From Myoxocephalus aenaeus (lineage: Eukaryota; Chordata; Actinopteri; Perciformes; Cottidae), in the NCBI GenBank assembly GCA_038501785.1, contig JBAMJR010000040.1, positions 12,576,001 through 12,640,000 of the forward strand: a stretch of DNA of 64,000 nucleotides, read 5' to 3'. Every line of letters begins with the position of its first letter. Positions within the stretch are counted from its first letter, which is position 1. Positions 43,578 to 56,947 of this stretch are shown here, piece after piece. The translations under genes were made by a program, and so were the position numbers. The notes beneath the pieces are model-generated. The model was given only the letters and a program-made list of their open reading frames with translations. It ran no database searches and was not told where the DNA came from.

Positions 43578-44108
43578 ATGGCGGCCCGCTACGCCACTCA
43601 CTCTGCAGTGTTCCGCAGGGCGCTGCGAGCCTCCGGCCTTTCCGTCCGGTCACAGCGACCTGCTGCCGCGGCGGCCTGCAGGTTGGTTTGTAACGCCGCT
43701 CCAAAGGAAACGACGAGGGTGACGTTAGAATCTACGGAGGAATACAAGTTCGTCGAGCGGCTCATCCCGCCGTCACGCGTCCCCGTTCCGCCCAAACACG
43801 CCGGTCCCTCCCCGTCTGGCTGGACCCCTCCGGCAGAGAGACCCCCGCCTCTGCCCTACATGATCCGCCGCTCCCGCATGCACAACATCCCGGTTTACAC
43901 CGATCTCACCAACGGCAGCCGCAGGACAACGCTCGTGCGGAAAGTGGAGGGGGACATCTGGGCTCTGGAGGAGGACGTGAAGCTCTATCTGAAGGAGGTG
44001 ACGGGGAAGGAGCTGCCCACACAGGTCAACGAGGTCACCATGACCTTGAAGGTCAAAGGTCATGTCGATAGTGAGCTGAAGGAGTGGTTGGCCAGCAAGG
44101 GCTTCTGA
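43578..44108 (+). CDS. mrpl49: Mitochondrial large ribosomal subunit protein mL49
   Basis: A structural protein of the mitoribosome large subunit. The single 176-residue frame begins MAARYATHSAVFRRALRASG, an Arg/Ala-rich mitochondrial presequence. The conserved core then runs: YKFVERLIPPSRVPVPPKH, PSGWTPPAERPPPLPYMIRR, SRMHNIPVYTDLTNG, LVRKVEGDIWALEEDVKLYL, TQVNEVTMTLKVKGHVDSEL and a C-terminal LKEWLASKGF, matching human MRPL49 (166 residues) through its end. There are no introns in this copy, whereas the human gene has several. The start codon has a good context (acaagatggcgg). Confidence 0.96.
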   Translation: MAARYATHSAVFRRALRASGLSVRSQRPAAAAACRLVCNAAPKETTRVTLESTEEYKFVERLIPPSRVPVPPKHAGPSPSGWTPPAERPPPLPYMIRRSRMHNIPVYTDLTNGSRRTTLVRKVEGDIWALEEDVKLYLKEVTGKELPTQVNEVTMTLKVKGHVDSELKEWLASKGF

Positions 44109-44335
44109 CTGCAGGGATGAGGGTCAGCGAGAGGACTGCTGGAGTCCTGCAGCACATCAACCAGATGGAGGCCTGCGGGACTACTGCCACTCCAGAGACA
44201 TGTTGACTATGGGATCAGAGGTTCTGCTTGTATGTAATGAATATAACTTTCTTCCTTGTCCTTTTGTTGTCTTGGCTATTAATACTCTGGAAATATGTCT
44301 TGGTCCTCAAGCTTTTGGTCCAATGTGTGTAATTA

Positions 44336-44341
44336 AATAAA
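44336..44341 (+). terminator. mrpl49: Poly(A) signal of mrpl49
   Basis: aataaa about 230 bp after the stop codon. No A-rich tract follows it. Confidence 0.7.
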
Positions 44342-44451
44342 GACTTCACCCACAAACGGACCATTTGTGCATCAACCACTCGCCGCGCGTTGCCTTGAAG
44401 AAAACGTGGTTTCCTTTCACAGCGAACGCTCGTGCGTCTGCGCAGGTTTTA

Positions 44452-44592
44452 AACACGTTGACTCTCAGAAGAGTAGTGTGTGAATCCCACTGCTCTCACA
44501 GAAGAGTAGTGTGTGAATCCCACTGCTCTCACAGAAGAGTAGTGTGTGAATCCCACTGCTCTCACAGAAGAGTAGTGTGTGAATCCCACTGC
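44452..44592. repeat. 33-bp minisatellite, 4 copies
   Basis: Near-identical units containing gaagagtagtgtgtgaatcc and cactgctctcaca. Confidence 0.95.
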
Positions 44593-44680
44593 GTGTGGAC
44601 GCACAGGGACGGCCAGGTGTCCTCGTGAGGGAGACGGGTTAAAGCGCACAACGTTTCATACAGGTGTGCTGGGTCACGCG

Positions 44681-44699
44681 CCCCCCCCCCCCCCCCCCA
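44681..44699. repeat. Poly-C run
   Basis: About 18 consecutive C on the plus strand (G on the minus strand); it could form structured DNA. Confidence 0.9.
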
Positions 44700-44816
44700 C
44701 TTCATCAAGACCTTTTCACTTGGTAGAATTCTTGCTTTCTTCAACAATTCAAGGTGACAAATGGAGTAATTAATATACAGTTTCACACAACTATCCAACG
44801 CCTATTGCAAATTAGG

Positions 44817-44822
44817 TTTATT
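44817..44822 (-). terminator. haus7: Candidate poly(A) signal of haus7
   Basis: tttatt on the plus strand gives aataaa on the minus strand, about 405 bp after the haus7 stop. Confidence 0.5.
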
Positions 44823-45227
44823 GGCAACATAAAAAAAAACGTTCATCTGTTTAACAACTCAAACAAGAACAATTTAAATAGTTTAACACAACTGTTACTA
44901 GTGGTTTCAACACTAAATGACACTTTTAATGACTGCTGCAGTCTCATAATTATAGAATCCCTCATAAGAGCACATATTTGCAAATCAGGTGTTGTCTCAG
45001 TCTCAACTGGAGACAGAACATCAAATACCTGGACTGGCAGTGACATTTTATTGCATATTAGAAATACGGGTAAGACATTGCCTCGCACTAACAAAGGGAT
45101 ACAAACAGTGAAAGGAACCCTGGCAACAGATGGACTCGTAACCACACTGCGGTCAGCGCGGCGCTCACTTAGCAGACATTCACTCGGATGGTTGGATGGG
45201 GTTTGGGACCAGGGTCTAGGGAGAGCA

Positions 45228-48200
45228 TCAGGAAGGAAGGAGGGGGAAAAAGTCTTGAATTCGCCTGCTGAGTTCCTCCAATTGGTCCGCTGAGGAGAAG
45301 AAGCCGCAAAAGGAAACAAAGATTTAACCACGTGCAACAGTTTGTATATGCGAGTGTGTGAGAGAACCTTCACTTACGGAACTCGCGCTTGTGCCCTCGG
45401 CTCCAGTAGCACGGCTGTGTCTGCAGCTGGTTCACGTCCTCGGTCGTGGACGCAGAAGCTTCCGATACTTCCTTTAGCATTTCCAGCTCCTGAGAAACGA
45501 GAGCAAGAGAAAGAGTGTCAGTGTCGTTTTTTCTACAGGTCAAGCTGGGTAGAGACGGATATCTGCAGGTGTGTTTCTACAGAAATGTATATTTCATTGG
45601 ACCAAACTGTCATTTAACAACTCGCTCGGCTGCAATAAACAAGTGGATGCAGACCAATTTTCTGAGTTGGTCCGCAAACAAAAAGAAAGCTCGTTATGAC
45701 GAACAGGTTAAAGCAGTAGTCGAGAGCCTACATTTCAAGCAGACTAGATTACAGTAATGCTCTTTTCAGCAGCTTCCAAAACAATCCGTTGACAAACTAC
45801 AATTCCTTCAGATTCAGCTGCCAGGCCTTAAACTAGGACACGCTTTAGCGAACCTCTTTGAGGTCCTTTCCTTGCGTCTTAGTCCCTCCCACCAGGGATC
45901 CATGGAGAGACATAAGGAAACCAAGCGAGGAGAGAAGACGCGAGGAAATATGTTTTAACAGACATGAGACGTCCTTCCCTCTGAAGCGTCACGTGAAGCG
46001 ACGTCGGTTTATGATGACTGCAGCCGCCTGACAGCTGATCACATCTGATCAGCTGTCAGTCGCTTTAACAGCTGATGGAGTTTGTGTCCGTAAACATGAT
46101 CATCGGAACAGAGTTGTTTTAGTGAACATTCTAATAAAAATCCACTTAAAATATTGATTAAAAATGATCGTATGTTTGCAGTTGATTTAATAGTGTTAAA
46201 CTACTACTACTAATAAAGACCGTTATCATCACTGTCAGAGTGGAGATGTATTCTCTGTGGTCTGTTACCTGTTAAACAAACTGCATTGAGTATTCATACA
46301 CAGTGTGTGTATTTATACTGTGTCCTGCTTATACGCGCAGGATCCATTTCTACCGGCGGAATGCGTCTCATTTATTCATTATTTACGTCGGTATGTTTTG
46401 AAATTCTGATTGTGACATTATAAAATAACCCACAGTATGATTATGGTTTCTCTTCAACACTGGAATTATTTTTTTAGGCTCAATGTTTCAGGATAAACTC
46501 AAATGAAATAACTCATCAAACCGACAGTCAGGAAGGATCCGCCTCACGTGACTGAATGAAAGATACATGTTGTAAAAAGAGTTTTAACCAGATGGTGACT
46601 CAGAAAACAGATCTGATATATACGGTGGCTTGCAAAAGTATTCATACTCCTTGGACGTTTCCACATTGTCACATTACACGCCACAAACATAAATATATTT
46701 GATTGGAATTTTATGTGAAAGACCAACACAAAGTGTCACACAATTGTGAAGTACAAAGAAAATTATACATGATTTTAAATTTTTTTTCACAAATAAAAAA
46801 CTGAAAAGTGCAGTGTGCAAAATTATTCAGCCCCCTTTTCTCTGAGTGCAAGAAGTTGCCTGATGACTGCTGAATGATTGAATGTTGACCGAATGACTAA
46901 ATAGAGTCCACCTGTGTGTAATCTAATCTCAGTACAAATACAGCTGTTCTGTGACGGCCTCAGAGGTTTGTTAAGAGAATATTGGGGAGCAAACAGGACC
47001 ATGAAGTCCAAGGAACACACCAGACAGGTCAGAGCTAAAGTTGTGGAGAAGTTTAAAGCAGGGTTAGGCTATAAAAAGATTTCCCAAGCTTTGAACATGT
47101 CACGGAGCTCTGTTCAATCCATTATCCGTAAATGGAAAGAGTATGGCACAACTGCAAACCTACCAAGGCACGGCCGTCCACCTAAACTTACAGGCCGAAC
47201 AAGGAGAGCACTGACAAGAGATGCAGCCAAGAGCCCATGGTGACTCTGGACGAACTGCAGAGATCCACAGCTCAGGTGGGGGAATCTGTCCACAGGACAA
47301 CTATTGGGCGTGCACTCCACAAATCTGGCCTTTATGGAAGAGTGGCAAGAAGAAAGCCATTGTTAAAAGAAAACCATGAGAAGTCCCGTTTGCAGTTTGC
47401 CAGAAACCATGTGGGGGACACAGCAAACATGTGGAAGAAGGTGCTCTGGTCGGATGAGACCAAAATTGAACTTTTTGGCCTAAATGCAAAACATTATGTG
47501 TGGCGGAAACCTAACACTGCACATCACCCTGAACACACCATCCCCACTGTCAAACATGGTGGTGGTAGCATGATGCTCTGGGGGTGCTTCTCTTCAGCAG
47601 GGACAGGGAAGTTGGTCAGAGTTGATGGGAAGATGGATGGAGCCAAATATAGGGCAATCCTGGAAGAAAACCTGTTGGAGTCTGCAAAAGACTTGAGACT
47701 GGGGCGGAGGTTCACCTTCCAGCAGGACAACGACCCTAAACATAAAGCCAGGGCTACAATGGAATGGTTTAAAACAAAACATATTCATGTGTTAGAATGG
47801 CCCAGTCAAAGTCCAGACCTAAATCCCATCGAGAATCTGTGGCAAGATCTGAAAACCGCCGTTCACAAACGCTCTCCATCGAATCTGACTGACTTTGAGC
47901 TGTTTTGCCAAGAAGAATGGGCAAACATCTCAGTCTCTAGATGTGCAAAGCTGGTAGAGACATACCCCAAAAGACTTGCAGCTGTAATTGCAGCAAAAGG
48001 CAGTTCCACAAAGTATTGACTCAGGGGGGCTGAATAATTTTGCACACTGCACTTTTCAGTTTTTTATTTGTGAAAAAAAAATTAAAAACATGTATGATTT
48101 TCTTTGTACTTCACAATTGTGTGACACTTTGTGTTGGTCTTTCACATAAAATTCCAATAAAATATATTTATGTTTGTGGTGTGTAATGTGACAAAATGTG

Positions 48201-51200
48201 GAAACGTCAAGGGGTATGAATACTTTTGCAAGCCACTGTAATTTGAGTTTAATCTGTGATCGTCTCTGGTATGAAACTCCAGCGATCAGGCCGCTCAGCT
48301 GCAGCGTCCAATCACATAACAGATGAGCAGTGAGGGGGCGTGTCCAGCGATAAAACACTTCCTGGAAGCTCGCTCTCGGGGCTCCTCGATCATGACTCCT
48401 CACTCCTCACTCCTCCCAGCAGAATAAGAGCTTTGGGACGGCCGTCAAGATGGCGCCGCAGAACCACTTCCAGTTCAATCGAGGAAACGACAATTTAGGC
48501 CCAATCTCAATGTCCCCCCTAAACCCTCAAGCCCGGAACCCTCAGGACTCACTGACGTCAGCTCTAAGTGGCTGAGTGTGAGAGGCTTTAGTGCTTGATG
48601 GTGTAAATATGAATGACAGCACTTCGCTGCAACATATCACGTGACTACATAACAAAATATTGTGTACAATTGTGTATTTATTTTATACTTTTTATTCACT
48701 GATTTGAACGTGTTCCTCACGAGATGAGAAGTCATTTTAAATGATCTATTTACTTGTTTTTGTCAAAACGAAATGTTTGATGAATGTAAAAAAAATATTA
48801 TATATATTTTCTGCTTGCATTCCTCTGATTTCATGTTCCATCTTTAATCTGTAATGTTATAGTGTATTTTATCGGGCTGAACGCCCACGTGTCTCTTTGT
48901 TTACCTTCTTTTTTTTTTACGTCTTCATGCTTCCATTGGGAACTGTGTGTTTAACGTCACATTGCTATGAACTGTGGATAATTCCCTTAGGCAAAGTCAG
49001 CATCTAATGCTGACTTGCGGAAAGGGATCATAAAGGGGTCAAAATGTCTGCCAGAGACTCAAGCACGCTACGATGTGACAGTGGGACAGAACTAAACCCT
49101 CAAGGACTTCACGGGAGCCTCAAAGTCTGTGAGTCCGTAAGGTGGAGATTGAGATTGGGCCTTAGAGACTTGGGATGCACCCTATGTAGGAGTACCGTGA
49201 TGAAGGCCAGCAGTAGCCGGTGTGTTCTCTGGAAGACGTCGGCCTCGGCGCTGAAGCTGGGGGGCTCTCTGCCGCAGTCCGCTCTCAGGTCGCTCTCGAA
49301 GACGCGGCTGAAAGCGGCCATCAGCAGCTGGAGGTCGCAGGCTGCCACGCGCAGCGCGCTGGGAGAGGAGACGGCAGGGCTCTGCGCCTCGCGGCTCAGG
49401 AACTCACACTGAGGAGAACAGTGTGAGGCAGACACATTGCTACCACCATGACATCCAGGCACGCCCAGACATATCTATGCGCATCAGCATTTATTCAATG
49501 ATTTCTGCTCTGACAGAACAAAATAGCTCAGAGCGTGTGGCAGATATGTTGAATTCACACGGTGGTTAATGGAGCGTTTCAAAGGAGGGCTCTAACACTG
49601 CAGGCAGCATGGAAACTAAGATCACTCCACAGTTTTGTACATCCTCGACCCCTTTCCTTCCGGATGGAGCGCCATGATTGATTTCCGGGTCACAAATGGA
49701 GAAGAGAAGGCCCCGTACCTGTGCCTGTAGCTGCTGCAGCGTGGACTGAGAGCGCTGCAGGAGGGCGGCCACGTCAGCAGCCGCCTCTCTGCTGGGCTTC
49801 AGCGAGGACTTGGTGCACCGGCGCAACGCCCTGTGAGGTCAGGAAGAGCAACAAGAGACTAGTTAGACTCACTTGAACTCAACAGGAAACAATGCATTAC
49901 ACTGTATTGAGCTGTTTGAATCCAATCTTTGCATTTGATTGGACCACAACAAAGTGAGCGGGCTCAGTGCAGCACAATACAGAGGACTGTGGCTCAACCC
50001 ACACTGATTGAATGATTCATTGATGATATTAATTCATTGGTACACCTCATATTTTGATTTGAAGAAAGCAAAGATGATTGGAATGATTTTGCATTTAATG
50101 TTAAATAGGGGCACAATATGAATGGGATGTGATGGAAAAGAGGTCAAAAGGCTTTTCCCCCCCCCCCATTTCATCTGAACTTTAAAGACAGACTGAACAT
50201 GCAGCAGATACAAACAGAGACAGAGCAGCATACATACTTGATGTGTGCCGGCCAGGGGTCCAGTGTGGGGTTGAGCATCTGAGTGAAGTGAGGCAGATTC
50301 TCAGCAGTGTAGAGCTCGGTCAGCAGCATCTCTTGATCCAGGTGCTTCTTGCAGCTAGGGACTAAAGTTAACAGCTGCTCCAGGAACCGGAGCTGCCGGT
50401 GGGGACTCGCTTCACCCTGGAGGAGTGGTAGGATTTATTATACAGAAGAAAAAGGAGGTTTTCTGTTCATTGTGACAAATATCTATATACATGGCACAGT
50501 CCATTAGGGGAAAAAAATTAAAATAATCAAAAAAGTTTTACTAACACTTCTTAGTCTGTAGTTCATGCATGCTAGAAAATGTACGCATTTGGAGAGAGAT
50601 GCAACACAGGGAGAACATTAATAAACGTACATGACGATAAGCACATGGAAACATACAGATTACATCAACTGCTACAGAAGATTAAATTGCCTCCATGTTA
50701 CATTACGTGGAAGGTTATCCACAGGGGATTACCGTTTCATTAAACATGAGGAAATTCCATGACTTTTCCACAACTTTCAATGATTTTGACTAAATCCAGG
50801 CCTGGAAAAATGACATTTTGAATCTGCCCATATATGTATCACAGTTACATAAACGCTAGCTTGATGAGTCCTCTCACCCGGATCAGGTCCAGGTCATCTG
50901 CTTTGCACAGCATCAGCTCCTGCCCCAGCCCAGCCATTTCTGTTTGTGCCAGAACAGACCAGAGCAGAGCGGTGTAAGAGTCCAATAGACATGCAAGAGG
51001 TGAAACATGTACGGTGTAGAGAAGTGAGCCTTTCACACAATGTTACCTTTAGTCAAAACATCTGGGCCGCTGGACCTCACCGCCGTCGTCTTGGAGTTGG
51101 CAAAGTTTGGGTTGATGCTGTAAAGTGACAGGTAGAGGGCTGGACTTTGTCATAGCGAGAACAGGGCCAGGGTTCTGTGTGTGTTCTGCTACCTGCTGCA

Positions 51201-51413
51201 GATCCAGGGTTCTGTGTGTGTTCTCCTACCTGCTGCAGATCCAGGGTTCTGTGTGTGTTCTCCTACCTGCTGCAGATCCAGGCCAGTATGTCGGTGCGGT
51301 GCTGAGAGGGAGCGCAGAGCAGCTGCAGCATGCTGTCGGCTCCCTGCAGGTACAGGCCTTCCACCAGGGGACAACACGCAGCCTGCACACGCGCGCGCGC
51401 GCACACACACACA

Positions 51414-51502
<89 letters not shown>

Positions 51503-52053
51503 CAATATGCTCCATTAATCCTTCACTAATATCCATAGCAAGGTACTGTGACACACTGCAGGGCTCCATGTGGAAAGATGACCTCATTCAGTGTATTAAT
51601 GGGCACTGCTGAATGATTTGGTTCTTGACAAATAAACGATTAAACAATTTTAAACATCATAAGAGTCAAATAGCTTATCTATCTATCTATCTATATTATT
51701 ACTGCTAAATCGTGTTAACGTAACAACACATGTATCCACCACGTCCTCAACGTGAGCAATAAGCATCAATGTCTTTTCTGATTTTGGAAAATAAAGTCTG
51801 GTCGGATCCCCCGCTTTAACCCGCTGCTCCGGGACAGCTAGAGAATATGAATATCGCTGGGATTTCCCGGTTTTGTAGGAAACAATGAACGCATCACGGC
51901 CCGTCAGTAGCCGCCCGACGCGAGGAGCACAACATTAACCCAACTGCATTCTGTTATTCACCTAAAATACCTGTCATTACTTTATGTTCTTCTTACCTGT
52001 AACGCCCCGTAAACATGTCGAACGAGTTGTTCTTCTTTCAAAGGGCCCGCCAT
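45228..52053 (-). CDS. haus7: HAUS augmin-like complex subunit 7
   Basis: Augmin recruits gamma-tubulin to spindle microtubules for branching nucleation. Nine exons (minus strand, in order) join in frame to 984 nt, 327 residues: 51997-52053, 51267-51382, 51047-51117, 50878-50939, 50238-50416, 49719-49830, 49196-49408, 45378-45489 and 45228-45289. Matches to human HAUS7 (368 residues): PLVEGLYLQGADSMLQLLC with DILAWICSR (human LEGLYI...LLCSP, ILEWMC), AGLGQELMLCKADDLDLIR (human LGHELMLCAPDDQELLKG), and MLNPTLDPWP (human LLNPECDPWP). The N-terminus MAGPLKEEQLVRHVYGALQ is chosen as the only ATG before a donor in phase. Intron 7 (45490-49195) is almost wholly transposons. All splice sites are GT-AG; exon-intron calls are mine. 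Confidence 0.9.
46621..48240 (+). mobile_element. Near-complete Tc1-like transposon with ~213-bp inverted repeats
   Basis: TA duplications flank it at 46621-46622 and 48239-48240. The left end cggtggcttgcaaaagtatt and the right end aatacttttgcaagccactg begin inverted repeats that extend to about 46835 and 48024. The outside sequences rejoin to the parent repeat at a TA, confirming the insertion point. Confidence 0.95.
47001..48019 (+). pseudogene. Tc1-like transposase with a one-base frameshift
   Basis: The frame opens with MKSKEHTRQVRAKVVEKFK and a paired-like helix-turn-helix region (GYKKISQALNMSRSSVQSII), then a GRPPKLTGRTRRAL hook. It reaches TGA at 47241-47243. The second frame begins at about 47237 and is intact to 48019: LWSDETKIELFG (first D), FTFQQDNDPKHKA (second D) and SPDLNPIENLW (E), giving a DD34E triad. 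One missing G near 47230 is the only visible lesion in an otherwise complete protein of about 340 residues. Confidence 0.92.
48498..49161. mobile_element. Harbinger-like MITE, copy 2, TTA target duplication
   Basis: The ends ggcccaatctcaat and attgagattgggcc are inverted repeats, flanked by tta at 48495-48497 and 49162-49164. A 3-bp TWA duplication is characteristic of PIF/Harbinger elements. No transposase is present. Confidence 0.88.
51171..51281. repeat. haus7: 37-bp tandem triplication spanning the haus7 exon 2 donor
   Basis: Three copies start at 51171, 51208 and 51245. Each contains ctacctgctgcagatccagg, i.e. the last 16 bases of exon 2 plus its gtag donor on the minus strand. Confidence 0.95.
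51391..51500. repeat. haus7: (CA)n/(CG)n abutting the haus7 exon 2 acceptor
   Basis: On the transcribed (minus) strand this is (TG)n then (CG)n, ending gtgtgcag directly at exon 2 (51382). There is no ordinary polypyrimidine tract. Confidence 0.95.
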
Positions 52054-52065
52054 TAGCCCAGCTCT

Positions 52066-52190
52066 CTTTCTCCTCTTCTTCTTCTTCTTGTTAAGTTTGA
52101 TTTTCTTCTTCTTCTATGATTTATTGGTGGTTGGCAAACAGCTTCGGGCTCATTACTGCCACCTACTGATCTGAAATACTTCGACAAATG
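52066..52190 (-). mobile_element. LINE 3' tail fragment at the haus7 5' end
   Basis: (cttctt)n followed by tttattggtggttggcaaac and cattactgccacctactg resembles the tail of the LINE copies at 34.2 and 35.3 kb (taccgccatctactg). It begins about 13 bp upstream of the haus7 ATG on the minus strand. Confidence 0.6.
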
Positions 52191-52685
52191 AAATCACAAA
52201 CAAGAAATAAGCCAGTCAATAATTATAATAATGACAATTATACTCAATGATTATTAGTATTAATAACTATATTTTATTAAAACAATTAATGAATTCTGAA
52301 TAATGTTTGTAGTATTCTAAACTCCTTGGAAACATGTTAAACTACTCCTAACTCCTTACAGTTTCTATGTAATGATCTCTATTGCAAGAACATAACCATG
52401 AAAGAAGCTTTTAATCAAAGTTGTGGAATGTATTCTACTTATTGAACATCATGTAAATAACCTTAATGATATGAGTGTTGTTGTCCCACATGGAGGAGAC
52501 TGAATTAGAAGCCTTTGTATTCTGGGGATCAACTGAAACCCTAAAAACATAAACCTCTTATTATTTATAACCTCTTATTACTTGTTATATTTAGTAGTGA
52601 GGTGAGAAGTTGAAGTGTATCAACAGTGGGAGGGATCTCCTAGTGCTGTCTGACCGGTTCGTCTGCTTGTCTGAGAACAAGAGCT

Positions 52686-52893
52686 CACCTGCAGCACACC
52701 TACAGCTCACAGCTCACAGCTCACAGCTCACAGCTCACCTACAGCTCACAGCTCACCTACAGCTCACCTACAGCTCACAGCTCACCTACAGCTCACAGCT
52801 CACCTACAGCTCACAGCTCACCTACAGCTCACAGCTCACCTACAGCTTACAGCTCACAGCACACCTACAGCTCACAGCTCACAGCTCAGAGAC
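52686..52893. repeat. Minisatellite (ctcacagctcacctacag) in the ninjurin 5' flank
   Basis: Units of 8-10 bp (acagctcaca / gctcacctac) in irregular order immediately upstream of the ninjurin ATG at 52907; probably 5'UTR or promoter. Confidence 0.93.
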
Positions 52894-52906
52894 TCAGAGG
52901 GGGAGG

Positions 52907-55718
<2,812 letters not shown>

Positions 55719-56074
55719 ACCAGGTCCACCTGCTGTCTCAAAGCCTTTCATCCGAAGCTCCGGTTGTAACGTCGAATCGGCTCCCTGTTCAGATTACGAC
55801 TTTGGGAAAGATTCTCCAGCTGGAACAAGCTTTCAATTCCTGATTGGATTTAATGGATCCTCAGCACATTAGTGGTGAGAAGCTGTTATGGATCCAAGTT
55901 GGGACCTCAGTGACTGGAACACACCTCCATTCAGGATCACATCTGTTAAATTCAAGTCAACCACGAGCAGGAACCTCAGCTCGGTACGTCGCCCGCCTCC
56001 CTTCTTTCAAGTCCACAACAGACTCTGCCGCAGTGGGCTTTCTCCTCCAAACAGTTCCACTCTCCGATCTTGTA

Positions 56075-56080
56075 AATAAA
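56075..56080 (+). terminator. Poly(A) signal of the ninjurin gene
   Basis: aataaa about 360 bp after the stop codon. Confidence 0.65.
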
Positions 56081-56877
56081 ACAGTGTTATTATTAGTGTG
56101 ATATTGTTTCTGTTCAACTGTTAGATTGGTGGAATGGTAGAGCGCTGCAGGAATGAGTCCGCAAACCTGGGGATGAGTTCCGGTTCCCTTGTCTCAAAGT
56201 CAATGGCTTTTTGGTTAGATCTCTGAAATAAGGTCTGTAGAGGATAAGAGGTTTTAATTCATGGTTTTTTTTATGGCATAACCTCCTGGGAACCGAGGGA
56301 AAATAGTTTCTTCCAAATTCATATTTTTTGTGATTTCCTATTTAGAGTTAAAAAAAAATCTTACAATTTAGACTTTTTTTAAATTATTTAATTTTTTAAT
56401 TTTACAGCATGTCCACTGTAGCGGACGGCAGGACAATTTTCATGTGAAAAGACAGCCAAATATAGAAGAAAAAAAACTAACAAATTATGGCTATAGAGTG
56501 ATATTAAACCAATAATACATTCAAATTTATTATAAAACAAAATAAGTCTTCAGTTTGAATGAATGCTGCTAAATCTTCAAATACTTGAAAAAGTACTGAA
56601 GTGGACTCCAGTCTGCAGGTTGTAGAGTCATCTTGAGAGTATAGAAGCCCAGGTAGCACAGGTGTGAATATATTATGATGGAACATAACACCATTAAATG
56701 AAAGCTAATAACAGGAATACAAATTAAACCTCACACAAATCTATTTGGATTAAATGCAGTCAGGTCGTAGTGCATCATTGGGATCAAACATCGGCCTACG
56801 TGCTGCTCCTGGCCCACAGAGGACCACGTCGTTCCTGCTCACCCTGTCTGTCTCTGAGTCTGTCTGCTCATCTGAGC

Positions 56878-56947
<70 letters not shown>

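Larger units (their letters stand above)
45868..49184 (-). mobile_element. Third, reversed copy of the ~1.1-kb TIR element (interrupted)
   Basis: 45868-46620, 48241-48497 and 49162-49184 together are the reverse complement of 5975-7060, ending tagagacttgggatgcaccc at 49184. Two younger insertions, a Tc1 element and a Harbinger-like MITE, split it. Its left (3') terminus is degraded before 45868. Confidence 0.85.
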
